Counted from the first letter of the stretch, positions 52,238 to 62,251 are shown. The stretch: 64,000 nt of DNA from Arthrobacter dokdonellae (GCF_003268655.1 NZ_CP029642.1:1550001-1614000); one strand, 5' to 3'. Program-made: numbers and translations. Notes: generated by a model not told the origin, from the sequence alone.

Positions 52238-53917
52238 CTACGACTCCGCCGCAGGCATGTCGGCAGCGGAAACTGCGTGGGGGAGCACGATGCGCATGGT
52301 GGTCCCCACGTTGCGCTCACTGCAAACGGAAATGGTCCCGCCGTGCTTCGCCACGATGGACCTGGTGATCAGCAGGCCCAGGCCGAGGCCCGGGATGGAG
52401 CGCTTCAGGGCCGGATCGGCTCGGAAGAACTTTTTGAACGCATCCGCCTGCTCGGCGCTGTTCATGCCCAGTCCGGTGTCCTGCACCTCGCACAGGAGGT
52501 CACCGCCGTCGGCCCAGGCGCGCACGGTGACTGTTCCGCCGTCCGGCGAATACTTGATGGCGTTCGACACCAGGTTGTCCAGCACCTGGCCGAACCGGAC
52601 GGGGTCCACCATGGCGGGAAGGCTGGAAGGTGCCTGGGTAACCAGCTCGACGCCGGTGACGTCCGCGGCGGGACGCGCCGACGACAGGCTGTCCGCAACC
52701 AGGCCGGCCACATCCGTCAGGGACTTCGCCACGGTGATGGAATCGGTGGTGAGCAGGTCATGGACCAACCTGCTCAACCGTTCGGCATTGCGCTCGGCCA
52801 CTTCCAGATACTTCACGACAGGCCCGGGAAGGAGCTCGGGTTCTTCCAGGGCCAGGCCCAGATATCCTTGGATCGATGTCAGCGGGGTACGGAATTCGTG
52901 CGAAACATTGGCAACAAAGTCGTCCTTCGCGGCCAGTGCGGCAATCATGTCCGTATTGTCGTGGAAGGCAATGACGGCGCCGTCGTACCTGCCGTACTCA
53001 CTCCTGATGGTCCGCGCCGTGGTGGAGAAGGCCCGGGCCTTCTCCCCGGAGCCGATCCAGACCTGATAGTTGGTAAAGGCCTGTCCCTTGACGGCGCGCC
53101 GGACAGGACGTTCTTCCGGGTCCAGGGGAGTGGCCTTGTCCGGAGCGAACACCAGGAGGTCCTTCTCCGCCGGATCAGTCAGGTGCTCCGGCACGGCCAG
53201 GCGGTGCACGGCCTGATGGGTGGCATTCATCAACTGGTCACGGCCGGTGCCGTCCACCACCACCAGCCCCACGGGCACCGTGTCGAGGACGGTGGCGAGC
53301 AGTTGTTCGCGCTGGCGGCTGGCGTTCAGTGCCGCGCGCAGCTGGGTGTCCTTGGCCAATACCCGCTGGCGCTGGCTGTCCATGCTCGCCGTCAGCGTCA
53401 CCACGGTCATGGCGAATCCCATCATCATGAAGGGAAACAGCAGTGGTTTGCCCAGCTGTTCCCCGGTCACCGGGGCAGGGGCAAGCAGGATGGGGATCCA
53501 GACGATCAACAAGGTTCCGAGGGTGCTGGTGACAATTGCGGTCTTGCGCGCCAGACCCGAGGCTGCCAGCCAAAACACGGGAAAAAGCATCAGCAATCCT
53601 GCCGACGTTGCGTATTGCAAGCTGCCCTGGCGGGTAAATCCGACTGCCGCAAAATCCAGGTACGGAATGGCCAGGAAGCTGGCGTAGGGGAGCCTGTCCC
53701 AAGGGACCAGGACGCAGAGGGCAAGAACGGCGGCGTGCATCCACAGGCCGGCGATGAAGAGGGGGTCCGCGAAGATCTGCGGGTAGATGGCCGCAGCATG
53801 CACCACCATCAAAATGACCGTCAGGCTCAGCGGCGCCTGCGTGAGAATGACCTTGACATGTAAGGTGCGCTCGTAAAAGTGACGGCGAATGAGCCTGTCT
53901 GCTGTGGATTCAGTCAA
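52238..53917 (-). CDS. Membrane sensor histidine kinase
   Basis: Two-component kinase of 559 residues if the TTG at 53917 is used (GGAAG 4 nt upstream). Longer in-frame starts reach 54067 but lack ribosome sites and read like non-coding sequence. About six hydrophobic segments (30-195) form the membrane sensor. A PAS-like domain (about 230-320) follows. The HisKA motif VANVSHEFRTPLTS places the phospho-histidine near residue 338. ATP-binding boxes are NLVSNAIKYSPDGG, VQDTGLGM and PGLGLGLLITRSIVAKHGG. It is divergent from a response regulator gene, its likely partner. Confidence 0.88.
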   Translation of the reverse strand: MTESTADRLIRRHFYERTLHVKVILTQAPLSLTVILMVVHAAAIYPQIFADPLFIAGLWMHAAVLALCVLVPWDRLPYASFLAIPYLDFAAVGFTRQGSLQYATSAGLLMLFPVFWLAASGLARKTAIVTSTLGTLLIVWIPILLAPAPVTGEQLGKPLLFPFMMMGFAMTVVTLTASMDSQRQRVLAKDTQLRAALNASRQREQLLATVLDTVPVGLVVVDGTGRDQLMNATHQAVHRLAVPEHLTDPAEKDLLVFAPDKATPLDPEERPVRRAVKGQAFTNYQVWIGSGEKARAFSTTARTIRSEYGRYDGAVIAFHDNTDMIAALAAKDDFVANVSHEFRTPLTSIQGYLGLALEEPELLPGPVVKYLEVAERNAERLSRLVHDLLTTDSITVAKSLTDVAGLVADSLSSARPAADVTGVELVTQAPSSLPAMVDPVRFGQVLDNLVSNAIKYSPDGGTVTVRAWADGGDLLCEVQDTGLGMNSAEQADAFKKFFRADPALKRSIPGLGLGLLITRSIVAKHGGTISVCSERNVGTTMRIVLPHAVSAADMPAAES

Positions 53918-54078
53918 GGAACTTCCATCTCGGGAATGCGCTGCACCCACGGAATCCGTTGATTCGCTGGGCCTCAACGAGTCTTTGCGGCCGGGCCACG
54001 ATCCCGACAAGGATCCAGCCATAGACAACGATGATGTCATACTGTTCAAATGCGTGCATTGCTGCACGGCTAGTCATT

Positions 54079-54093
54079 GCCCTGTTGCAGGGC
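54079..54093 (+). promoter_or_regulatory. Hairpin GCCCTG-TTG-CAGGGC before the response regulator
   Basis: Perfect 6-bp stem with 3-nt loop, 27 bp before the response regulator start, within the divergent promoter region. Could be an operator or leader hairpin. Confidence 0.35.
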
Positions 54094-54120
54094 GGGTCTC
54101 TTGGAATTGGTGGGGTTGTA

Positions 54121-55026
54121 ATGGACAGTCCGCGGGTTGCTGTGGTCATTGAGGACGACCAGGACATTCGTGAACTAATCAAGGTTGTTCTTAATCAGTC
54201 GGGTTTTGACGTCCACACCTCGAACAGCGGGGCGGCAGGCGTGAAGGCAGTGCGTGAACATCATCCGGCCGTGGTCACACTGGACTTGGGCCTGCCCGAC
54301 ATTGATGGTTTTGAAGTTGCCCGGCGCATCCGCCTGTTCAGTGACAGCTACATCATCATGCTCACCGCCAGGGACGACGAATTGGACACCCTGCTGGGGC
54401 TTGAGACCGGCGCGGACGACTACCTGACCAAGCCGTTCCGCCCCCGCGAACTCCGGGCCCGCGTGGGCGCGCTGATGCGCCGTCCCCGGCTCGGGAGCCG
54501 GGCGGCGCCGGCTTCTGATGCCGGGCCGGCTGCCAGCCCCGCGGCTTCCAGCCCACATGCTTCCAGTCCAACGGGCGACGGCGTCCGCCCCGCTGCGGAC
54601 GGGCCGACTTTCGGCAGCCCTTCGGGGGCCGCTGTGGCGTGTTCCGTCCGTCCGGAGCCGGATCCGGGGCGGGAGCCCCGGCAGGGGCAGGATGCCGGCG
54701 GGCAGGCCACCTTGGTCCACGATGGGCTGTCACTCAACGAAGCCACTCGCACGGTGGAATTTGAAGGGGTGGAGCTGGACTTGACCCGTACCGAATTCGA
54801 CCTGCTGCTGGCCATGATGGAAAGCGGGAGGCTGGTCCGTTCCAAGGGCGATCTGGTGCGCCGGCTGCGCGGCGAGGAGTATGAGGTGGGCAGCTACATC
54901 AGCGACGCCGACGAGCGCACCATTGAAGTGCACATGGCCAACTTGCGCCGGAAGCTTGGCGACGATCCGCGCTCGCCGCGCTGGATCAAGACAGTCCGCG
55001 GCGTCGGATACAAGCTGGCGCTGTAG
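54121..55026 (+). CDS. OmpR-family response regulator with a long inter-domain linker
   Basis: Protein of 301 residues; the ATG at 54121 (GGTGGGG upstream) fits the receiver start better than in-frame starts upstream. Receiver: EDDQD acidic pocket (11-15), phospho-aspartate Asp55 in TLDLGLPDIDG, Thr82 in MLTARDD and Lys104 in YLTKPF. DNA-binding winged helix: about 205-301 (LTRTEFDLL, TIEVHMANLRRKLGDDP, TVRGVGYKL). Between the two is a Pro/Ala/Ser/Gly-rich linker of about 80 residues; the usual length is 5-20. Confidence 0.92.
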   Translation: MDSPRVAVVIEDDQDIRELIKVVLNQSGFDVHTSNSGAAGVKAVREHHPAVVTLDLGLPDIDGFEVARRIRLFSDSYIIMLTARDDELDTLLGLETGADDYLTKPFRPRELRARVGALMRRPRLGSRAAPASDAGPAASPAASSPHASSPTGDGVRPAADGPTFGSPSGAAVACSVRPEPDPGREPRQGQDAGGQATLVHDGLSLNEATRTVEFEGVELDLTRTEFDLLLAMMESGRLVRSKGDLVRRLRGEEYEVGSYISDADERTIEVHMANLRRKLGDDPRSPRWIKTVRGVGYKLAL

Positions 55027-55117
55027 GCGTTCTCCACGCTCCCGCAAGATGACGGGTCCGCGCAACGGCGCCCCCGTGGTGCGACGGGGACGGCGGCGTT
55101 GCCGTGCCCGACAGCCG

Positions 55118-55567
55118 CTATGGCCGGGCCGGTGTGCGCCGGGGACGGCTGGTGGCGGCAGCCCGGAGAATGACAAGGAGCACGGCGCCGACGAGGGCCC
55201 CGCTGGTGTTGGCCACGATGTCGCTCCAGGCCGGGACGCGCGCTGGTAGGAATACTGCCTGTGCCAGTTCGATGAGGCCGGAAAGCACGGCCGCGGCCGC
55301 GACCGCCACCCACCAAAACTTGCGCTGCAGCCGTGCTGCGATGATGACGCCAAAAGGCACAAACATCAGGATGTTCGCCGCAAATTCAACCTTGCGGTAG
55401 CCGATGAACCATTGTGGGAGCCCGTGGCCGTGCAGCCACCCGATCACCTGCATGAGCGCGCCGTCGATGGGCCTGTCCACGGGAGACGGCCAAAACACTA
55501 TGGCGGCGAGCGCCACGAAGTACAGCACGACGAGGACCAGGGTCACGCGGTGGCGGGAGTGCTTCAC
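55118..55567 (-). CDS. VanZ-like membrane protein
   Basis: Protein of 149 residues with four hydrophobic segments (about 9-26, 60-80, 85-103, 120-140). The VanZ pattern is visible: KVEFAANILMFVPFGVI and LSGLIELAQAVFLPAR followed by SDIVANTSGALVGA. VanZ-like proteins are linked to resistance to some glycopeptides in a few species, but most, as here, stand alone with unknown function. GTG start. Confidence 0.85.
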   Translation of the reverse strand: MKHSRHRVTLVLVVLYFVALAAIVFWPSPVDRPIDGALMQVIGWLHGHGLPQWFIGYRKVEFAANILMFVPFGVIIAARLQRKFWWVAVAAAAVLSGLIELAQAVFLPARVPAWSDIVANTSGALVGAVLLVILRAAATSRPRRTPARP

Positions 55568-55615
55568 ATGTCCCAGTGTAGGGTCTGCCGGGCGGACGGC
55601 AGCGTTTTTACCGGA

Positions 55616-56872
55616 TCAACCACCGCTCGCGGCGAGCCGCCGGTAGTGCCGGTTCCGGCTGCGCAGCACCACGGACGCGAGCAGCGCGGCAATGACGGAG
55701 CCGGCCAAAATGGCAACCTTCGCGTGGTTGTAGTGGGGGCTGCCCTCGCCAAAGCTGAGCCCGCTGATCAGCAGGGAGACGGTGAACCCCACCCCGGCCA
55801 GCAGCGCCAGGCCGGCGACGTCGATCCAGGCCAGGCCGTCGTCGAGCGTGGCACGCGTGGTTTTCGTGACCAGCCAGGTCGAGCCGAGGACGCCCAGGAA
55901 TTTCCCGGCGACCAGGGCCAGCACGATCCCCAACGCCACGGTGTCGGTGAACGCGGACTTCAGCCCGGCGGCGCCGCCCAGCGCCACCCCGGCGGAGAAG
56001 AAGGCAAACAACGGCACGGCCACGCCGGCCGAGAGCGGGCGGAAACGGTGTTCGAAGTGCTCGGCCAGGCCCGGACCGGCGTCGGGCCCGCCCCTTTTGG
56101 CGGAGCGGACCACGGGGACGGCAAAGCCGAGCAGCACACCGGCCACCGTGGCGTGAATGCCCGACGCGTGCACCAGGGCCCAGACGGCAAGCGCCAAGGG
56201 CAGCAGCAGGTACCAGGACCTGACGCGTTTTTGGACCAGCCACGTGAAGGCCAGCAGCGGCAGCGCGGCCAGTGCGAGGAACTGCAGGTGCAGCTCGCCG
56301 GGATAGAACACGGCGATGATCGCGATGGCGATGAGGTCGTCCACCACCGCCAGGGTCAGCAGGAAGGTCCGCAGGGCGCTGGGCAGGTGCGTGCTGATCA
56401 CGGCAAGGACGGCGAGGGCGAAGGCGATGTCCGTCGCCGTGGGGATGGCCCAGCCCTTCAGCACGGCCGGGCCCTGGCCCAGGTTGACCAGGGTGAACAG
56501 CAGCGCCGGAAGGAGCACGCCGCCCACCGCGGCAGTGATGGGCACGACGGCGCGGGCCGGGTTGCGCAGATCGCCCGCCACAAATTCGCGCTTGAGTTCC
56601 AGGCCGGCCACGAAGAAGAAGATGGCCAGCAGGCCGTCGGACGCCCAGCCGCCCAGGCTGAGGTCCAGGTGCCAGGCGGCGGGGCCGATCCGGAAGTCCC
56701 GCAGGGCGTAGTAGCCGTCCGCCAGCGGTGAGTTTGCCCAGATGAGGGCGATGATGGTCGCGGCGAGCAGCAGGGCCCCGCCCACGGTTTCCGAACGCAG
56801 GATGGTGTTGATCCGGGCGAGCTCGGTGTAGCTGCCGCGGGTAAAAACGCGGCGGACGACGGGTGCATTCAT
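55616..56872 (-). CDS. nhaA: Na+/H+ antiporter NhaA
   Basis: Membrane protein of 418 residues from the ATG at 56872 (GAGAGGG upstream). The ion-binding aspartate pair is in [31 protein letters not shown] (with the first Asp of the TM4/TM11 assembly) and [20 protein letters not shown] are standard NhaA segments. It exports Na+ in exchange for protons for pH and salt balance. Single gene; convergent or co-oriented neighbours show no functional link. Confidence 0.95.
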   Translation of the reverse strand: MNAPVVRRVFTRGSYTELARINTILRSETVGGALLLAATIIALIWANSPLADGYYALRDFRIGPAAWHLDLSLGGWASDGLLAIFFFVAGLELKREFVAGDLRNPARAVVPITAAVGGVLLPALLFTLVNLGQGPAVLKGWAIPTATDIAFALAVLAVISTHLPSALRTFLLTLAVVDDLIAIAIIAVFYPGELHLQFLALAALPLLAFTWLVQKRVRSWYLLLPLALAVWALVHASGIHATVAGVLLGFAVPVVRSAKRGGPDAGPGLAEHFEHRFRPLSAGVAVPLFAFFSAGVALGGAAGLKSAFTDTVALGIVLALVAGKFLGVLGSTWLVTKTTRATLDDGLAWIDVAGLALLAGVGFTVSLLISGLSFGEGSPHYNHAKVAILAGSVIAALLASVVLRSRNRHYRRLAASGG

Positions 56873-57083
56873 GGGCTGGCACGCCCTCTCATTGGTGCAA
56901 AGTTTCCAGCCCGATGTCGGGGGAACTTTTGGGTTCGGCAAAGACATTGCCGACCAGACTTCCCGGCGCACCTGATATCAGTTTACTTGATCGCGGCCCT
57001 GCTGCCCCGCCGGGCCGGCTGCCTCGACGGGGAGAAGTGGTGCATGGCCGGTGCTGACATCCTGCGGCGCGTCTGCGGGAACC

Positions 57084-58313
57084 TCAGGGCGTTGGTGTTG
57101 CGGGCGGCGTGTTGGATGGCAGGTCCCAGACATCCGGGCCGAAGGCCTTGAGGCCCGGCTGCGCGGCGTACCCCAGATGCGGGAGGCTGAACAGGTTTTC
57201 AATGGAGCGCAGCAGCGAGTAGTCATTGTAGGGAACGGTGCTGGTGGAGCCGGCCTTCACGTAGGGCGAGAGGACCAGGGCGCCGATGCGTCCGCCGCCG
57301 GTGCCGCCGCCCTCGGCCTGGCGAAGGGTCGAGCTGGGCGGCCCGCCGGGGTAAGCCACATTGGGACCCGATGGTTCCATGCAGCAGGCGCGGGAATCGT
57401 TCTTGGCCTCGTCGGCCAGGATGACGATCATGCTGTCCTTGTACGCGGGCGAGGAAGTGATGCGCGGAATCCAGGTGGACAGCCAGGCATCCGGCGTCCG
57501 GGGCGCCGGGCATTCGTTGTGGCCGTCGTCGCACAGGCTGGGCGAGATAAAGGCGAAGTTGGGGGTGGTGGCGGCGCTGCGCAGGTCGGTGGTGAGCTGG
57601 CCGAGCGGACGCACATTTGCGGCGCAGGCCGGGGTGTCGCGCACCGAGGAAAAATAAACGAACGGGTTGTGCCGGGCCGCGTAGTTGTCCCCGGGCACGG
57701 CATTCTGTGTCAGGTCCGCGTTGTCGGTGCCCAGGCTGGGACGTCCGCAGGTGGCTTGTTCACGGGAGGGATCGTTGCCCATGTCCTGCATGTATCCCTT
57801 CCACGTCAGGTTCTTGGCCGCGAGCTGGCCGGCGAGGGTGGGGACGGACTGGGGAAAGACGCACCCGTTTTTCGAGGTGACCTGGCCATCGGCGGCGGGC
57901 TTGGCGTCCGTCATGTCGGTGTAGTGGGTGCAATCCCCCTGGATGTCCTTGGTGGGTGCCGTGCCGCCGAGGATGGCCAGGTAGTTGCCCAGGCTCCAGT
58001 GCGCCACGCCGTAGAACTGGCTCAGCAGCTCTCCGCTGGGGCGCAGGGTGTTGGCGAGGTAGGGGTAGATGGGCTTGGTGCCGTAGGCGGAGTCGTAGGA
58101 GACGTTCTCCAGCATGATGACGAAGACATGTTTCACGGCTGACGGCTGGGCTGGCTCCGGCGCGTCGGGCGAGCCGGCTGCGCCCGGGGAACAGGCGCCC
58201 AGGAACAGGGTGGACAGCAGCGCAGCGAGGACCCCGGCCCTGGACCACGTTGAGGTGGAGTGGGCTGCCCTGGACGCCCAGCGGCGGCGGACCGTGCGTC
58301 TAGTGGCCTGCAT
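57084..58313 (-). CDS. Secreted lipoprotein phosphoesterase (phospholipase C/acid phosphatase-like)
   Basis: Protein of 409 residues. A twin-basic N-terminus (RRTVRRRWASR), hydrophobic stretch and LFLGAC give a lipoprotein signal. The phosphoesterase domain starts VKHVFVIMLENVSYDSAYG, the metal-binding opening of the PF04185 family, and continues with HWSLGNYLAILGG, FISPSLCDDGHNEC and MIVILADEAKND, which hold further acidic metal ligands. Typically these enzymes release phosphate from lipid or sugar phosphates outside the cell. It overlaps the small membrane protein gene upstream by 14 bp. Confidence 0.83.
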   Translation of the reverse strand: MQATRRTVRRRWASRAAHSTSTWSRAGVLAALLSTLFLGACSPGAAGSPDAPEPAQPSAVKHVFVIMLENVSYDSAYGTKPIYPYLANTLRPSGELLSQFYGVAHWSLGNYLAILGGTAPTKDIQGDCTHYTDMTDAKPAADGQVTSKNGCVFPQSVPTLAGQLAAKNLTWKGYMQDMGNDPSREQATCGRPSLGTDNADLTQNAVPGDNYAARHNPFVYFSSVRDTPACAANVRPLGQLTTDLRSAATTPNFAFISPSLCDDGHNECPAPRTPDAWLSTWIPRITSSPAYKDSMIVILADEAKNDSRACCMEPSGPNVAYPGGPPSSTLRQAEGGGTGGGRIGALVLSPYVKAGSTSTVPYNDYSLLRSIENLFSLPHLGYAAQPGLKAFGPDVWDLPSNTPPATPTP

Positions 58314-58719
58314 GGGAAACCGTCTTGGAGCCGTTTTGGCCGTACAGGAATTGTTCCATGGTGATCCGGGGCAGCCGCTGCGCCGCCAGGAGCGCCAGCG
58401 TCAGCCCGGCCACCACCCACATGCCGGCGGAGGGGTTCCAGAGGTGGAAGTAGACCATGCCGGTGGCCACGAGCAGGGAGGCTGCCAGGCTCAGCGCGAT
58501 GGCCAGTGCAACGTGGAGCGCGGTTCCCATGGCCAGCCTGGACCGGCGGTTGGGGGAGATCCGCCGGAACCACAGCGCCGCCGCCCCTCCCGGACCACAC
58601 AGCACCAAGGCACCCAGCACCAGGGCCCGCAGCGGCACCGGTCCCGTCACGGCCAGCGGAACGGCCGAGACGGCCACCAGGGCCAGCGCCAGGTCCGGCA
58701 GATAATTAAGGGTTCGCAT
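58300..58719 (-). CDS. Small four-segment membrane protein
   Basis: Protein of 139 residues, ATG at 58719. Hydrophobic segments at about 5-24, 28-50, 65-85 and 95-112, then a basic/hydrophilic tail. It overlaps the large flippase-fusion gene by 14 bp and the phosphoesterase gene by 14 bp, so all three are one unit. I do not recognise a family. Confidence 0.7.
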   Translation of the reverse strand: MRTLNYLPDLALALVAVSAVPLAVTGPVPLRALVLGALVLCGPGGAAALWFRRISPNRRSRLAMGTALHVALAIALSLAASLLVATGMVYFHLWNPSAGMWVVAGLTLALLAAQRLPRITMEQFLYGQNGSKTVSHAGH

Positions 58720-61700
58720 GGAGGGCTCCGTCGATATGGATGAGAATTCCGGACGGGGTGTGGGCCAGGACCCGCCATCCGTTCCGCAGCTGGCACGTGT
58801 CAACAAAATTCTGCACCGCGCCGGGCGGACCGATGCCCAGCATTTCCGCCGAATCGACTTGGCTTTCGGTGACCAGCAGGTAGGCGCCGGACCGCCGGGC
58901 AAGCCGTTCAACGTAGGTGCACTCCAGCTCAGGGGCATTTGACTGCGGCACGCCCGGCAGCAGCGTGCGGTAACTGTACGTGGCGTACTTGACGTTGCGC
59001 CACGGGGTGTCATGAACAGCCTCGATGACCACGGCGCCGTCCGGCGCGGCGGCGTCGAGCTGGCGCACCAGCGCCAGTTCGCCCGGCGAGAACGTCTCCA
59101 GGGCGTCATTGCCGTAGCGGGTCACCAGCGTGGTGCCCGCCAGGGCAAGCCCGACGACGGCGATCGCCGCCGTGCGCCACAGCCCGGGCCGGCGCGCTCC
59201 CGCGGGAAGAAGCAGTGCTGCTGCCAGGCATGCGGCGAACGGCAGGCTGTACAGGTACACCCGCAGCAGCAGTTCGCCGCCGTACGGCTGCAGCGGCAGC
59301 AGCAGCAGGGGTATGCCGGCGGCGGCGGCCGCGGCCAGCCATGGGCGGTGCCGCCGGGCCAGCAGCCAGGCGCCGGTGCCTGCGGCCGCCCACATGAGGG
59401 CCGATTCGGCGAGGCGGGCCGTGATGACGATCCGGTGGTGCGGGTCGCCTGCCACGCGCTGGGTGACCCCGAGGGTTTGGCTGATGTCCCCGAAGGAACC
59501 AAACAAGGTGCCCACGTGGCCCACCAGGTACGGGGTGGCCACGAGCACCAGCCAGGCAATGGGGAGCAGGACGGCGACCACTGGCAGCACGCGCAGCCTG
59601 AGCTGGCCCGTGAGCAGCAGCCCCAACAGCACGGCGGCCACCGCAAACGGCGTCAGCTGATGGGCGGCGGTGAGGGCCGTCAGCAGCAGCACCAGGGAGA
59701 GGGCAAGCATCACGGAGACGGGCCGGGAGAGGCGCGGCATAGGGTGGACCCTCGGATCCAGCCGGTCCACGACACGGCGCCACCGGGCGGCAATTCCCCA
59801 CCGTCCGGCCGTTCCCTTCCAGGCGCGGCCGCCAAATGCCGTGAGCGTCCCCGTGATCACGGTCAGCCCCACAATGTAGGCGTACGCCTGGGGTGCCAGG
59901 TAGTCCTGGCCCACCCAACTGGTCAGGTAGAACAGCCACACCGCAGCCCAGGTGGTGCGCCAGTGTCCGGTCAGGCGGCGTGCGATGGCCAGCATCACCG
60001 GCAGCAGTAGCAGGTTCACGGCCGGGGGCGCCCAAGTGGCGATTGGCATCAGCGAGTGCATCCCCGTGGCGTCGGCAAACATGGCCAGCAGCGCAAAGAA
60101 TCCAGGCCACGAAAAGTACGCGTCCAGATTGGTGTCCAGCTGTCCGTTGGCGCCAATGTACGTCGCAATCCCCAGGTGCCGGTAGCTGGCCTCCAGTCTG
60201 GGCGTCCCATGGATCATCGGATCCAGGCCGTGCAGCAGGAAAATCAACACCGCCAGCTGCACCAGCAGCACCCACACATGCTGGCGGCGCCGCACCAGGG
60301 ACAGCGCCACCCCCGCGACGGCGGCGGCCAGGGCCGGGAAGTAGGCCGCCGGCAGTGCCGTGATGGCGCCGAGCGAGCCGATCCTGCTGATGTCTGCGTG
60401 GAGCGCGCCCCATACGCCGACGGCCAGTGCCGCACCGGCCAGCAGGACCAGGGCCGACGATGCCGCCCCCCGGCGCAACGACGTGGCCAGCGGGGGCCGG
60501 CCACCCTCCGGGCTGGGCCCGGCACGATGGAGGCGGGAGGACCCGCGGCGCCAAGCGGCCTCGACAGCGGGAGCGGCCTTTCGCGTGGGGGCCTGAACGA
60601 TGGACACGGTGCTGCGCCACGCGGTCTGCCCGGCGGTGGACAGGGCCGGAACAGCGCTGCGCCAAGGAATCTCGAGGCGCGAGGACCCCAGGTGCCTGGC
60701 CGGGTGTACCGGGTACGCGGGGTTGTGCCAGGCGGTGTGCCCGAGGGCTGACAGGGCCGGCGCGGCGTTGCGCCAGCCACCCGGGAGGCCGGAAGCCCCC
60801 CGGTGCCTGGGCGCGGGCGCAGATTTGTGGCCCGCCGGATGCCAGGCTGTGGCCAGGGCCGCCGAAGGCCCCCGGGCGGCCCAAACCCGTGTTGATCCGG
60901 CCGCTGCCACGAGGGTCATCGGCCCGGGAGCGGTCAGGACAAGCAGTCGCCAGGTGGCCAGCGCGGCCGCGACCACCTGCCCTGCCAGCCAGACCAGCGA
61001 GACGCCCTGAAGGCCGCGCTGCGACGCCAGGGCCGCCGCCGGCACCACGGCGATCAACGCCGCCACCACGGCCACCGCGGTGGCCTCGGCCAGGCGGTGC
61101 CGGGCCCGGCAAAGCCCGTAATACACCTGAGTGACGCAGCCCACCAGCAGGGCGGGGGCCATGATGAGCAGCAGCGGCCAGCCGCGCGCATACACGGGTC
61201 CCAGCAAGGTGAGCAGCACCGGCCCGGCCAGCACCAGGACGACGGCGGCACCCGCCGTGAGCGCGACGCTCAGTCCCAGCGCCTTGCGCACCATCTCCCG
61301 CACCGGGCCGGCCCAGTCGGGGACGCCATCCCCGTGGGGGCCCCGGCCAGTGCCGTCCGGCCCGGCAGCGCCCTGCCCGGCGAGCTTGGCCTGCAGCGAA
61401 TAGCCGGCCGACTGCGGCACAAAAAACACAGCCATTGACAGCATCCACACCATGTACCAGGACGCCGTGGCGGTCGCGGACACCGCGGCGGTGACGACCA
61501 GCGGCAGCAGGTAGCCTGGTGCCCGGTCGGAGAGCATCAGGGCATGGTTGGGCAGGCCATGGCGGACCAGCAGGCGCGCCTCGACCTGGCTGAAGCGTGC
61601 CGGGCGCCAGCCGCGGCGGTACTGTTGGACAGCCCCGAGTGCGACGCTGGCCAGTGCACCCGCGGCCACGGAGACCAGGAGCGTCAGTACGCTCCGGTCG

Positions 61701-62251
61701 CCCGCCAGCAGGGCGACGCCCAAGGTGCCCAGCTGCACGACTCCCTGCACAATGCTGCGCGTCAGCGCCTGGTGGGAGCTTGCTTGGGCCACCGCGATAT
61801 GGTCCAGCTGATAGGCCAGGGTGGCCAGGACTGCGGCCGCCAGGAAGGCGGCCACCACGGCGGCGCTGTCCCACGCGGCGCCAGTGGCACCTCCCAGGGC
61901 GCGGGTGACGAGAACGAGCAGCGCGCCCACCACCACGGAACTGCCCGCGACGGCAGCCAGCGAGGCGCTGAGAAGGCGCGGGCCGCCGTCGTGCTGGCTG
62001 GGGAGGAGGGACACAATGGCCGGACCCACGCCGAGAAGGGCAAGCTGGACGCACAGCAGGACGGCGGAAACGAGCGCCGAGCCCAGGCCCAGCCGCTCCG
62101 GGGCGAGAGAGAGAGCCGCCAGCGCCCAGAAGAGGAAGCCGACCACCATGGGTGCCACGCGGGCGGCCGCCAGCGCAAGCGTGTTGGCCCCCATGGACTC
62201 GCTTTGCACAGGGCCGGGTCGGAGCCGGTCCAGAAGGTCGCGGCCGGTCAT
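58706..62251 (-). CDS. Fusion of MOP-type flippase with a large multipass membrane domain
   Basis: Protein of 1181 residues; the ATG at 62251 overlaps the stop of the GT2 gene (ATGA). Residues about 20-480 have the segment pattern of polysaccharide flippases (VAPMVVGFLFWALAALSL start, many membrane helices). A hydrophilic, Pro/Arg/His-rich linker (about 490-610) contains two copies of WR(N/S)A(A/V)PALS about 38 residues apart. From about 620 a second membrane domain with roughly 12 helices and a soluble C-terminal part follows, resembling GT-C/dolichol-mannosyltransferase-type proteins by topology only. Flipping plus glycosyl transfer or ligation is inferred. Confidence 0.75.
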   Translation of the reverse strand: MTGRDLLDRLRPGPVQSESMGANTLALAAARVAPMVVGFLFWALAALSLAPERLGLGSALVSAVLLCVQLALLGVGPAIVSLLPSQHDGGPRLLSASLAAVAGSSVVVGALLVLVTRALGGATGAAWDSAAVVAAFLAAAVLATLAYQLDHIAVAQASSHQALTRSIVQGVVQLGTLGVALLAGDRSVLTLLVSVAAGALASVALGAVQQYRRGWRPARFSQVEARLLVRHGLPNHALMLSDRAPGYLLPLVVTAAVSATATASWYMVWMLSMAVFFVPQSAGYSLQAKLAGQGAAGPDGTGRGPHGDGVPDWAGPVREMVRKALGLSVALTAGAAVVLVLAGPVLLTLLGPVYARGWPLLLIMAPALLVGCVTQVYYGLCRARHRLAEATAVAVVAALIAVVPAAALASQRGLQGVSLVWLAGQVVAAALATWRLLVLTAPGPMTLVAAAGSTRVWAARGPSAALATAWHPAGHKSAPAPRHRGASGLPGGWRNAAPALSALGHTAWHNPAYPVHPARHLGSSRLEIPWRSAVPALSTAGQTAWRSTVSIVQAPTRKAAPAVEAAWRRGSSRLHRAGPSPEGGRPPLATSLRRGAASSALVLLAGAALAVGVWGALHADISRIGSLGAITALPAAYFPALAAAVAGVALSLVRRRQHVWVLLVQLAVLIFLLHGLDPMIHGTPRLEASYRHLGIATYIGANGQLDTNLDAYFSWPGFFALLAMFADATGMHSLMPIATWAPPAVNLLLLPVMLAIARRLTGHWRTTWAAVWLFYLTSWVGQDYLAPQAYAYIVGLTVITGTLTAFGGRAWKGTAGRWGIAARWRRVVDRLDPRVHPMPRLSRPVSVMLALSLVLLLTALTAAHQLTPFAVAAVLLGLLLTGQLRLRVLPVVAVLLPIAWLVLVATPYLVGHVGTLFGSFGDISQTLGVTQRVAGDPHHRIVITARLAESALMWAAAGTGAWLLARRHRPWLAAAAAAGIPLLLLPLQPYGGELLLRVYLYSLPFAACLAAALLLPAGARRPGLWRTAAIAVVGLALAGTTLVTRYGNDALETFSPGELALVRQLDAAAPDGAVVIEAVHDTPWRNVKYATYSYRTLLPGVPQSNAPELECTYVERLARRSGAYLLVTESQVDSAEMLGIGPPGAVQNFVDTCQLRNGWRVLAHTPSGILIHIDGALHANP
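60480..60880 (-). repeat. Linker with degenerate internal repeats in the flippase fusion
   Basis: Codes for the hydrophilic linker; two segments beginning at about 60776 and 60663 (minus strand) code for WRNAAPALSALGHTAWHN and WRSAVPALSTAGQTAWRS, 113-114 bp apart. Further weaker copies are visible on both sides. Confidence 0.6.

Noticed and set aside
53918..54067. 50-residue extension of the histidine kinase
   Set aside because: No ribosome site before any of its possible starts, and it would fill almost the whole divergent promoter gap.
55412..58142. Long plus-strand frames opposite nhaA and the phosphoesterase
   Set aside because: Composition is typical antisense shadow and no motif or ribosome site supports them.
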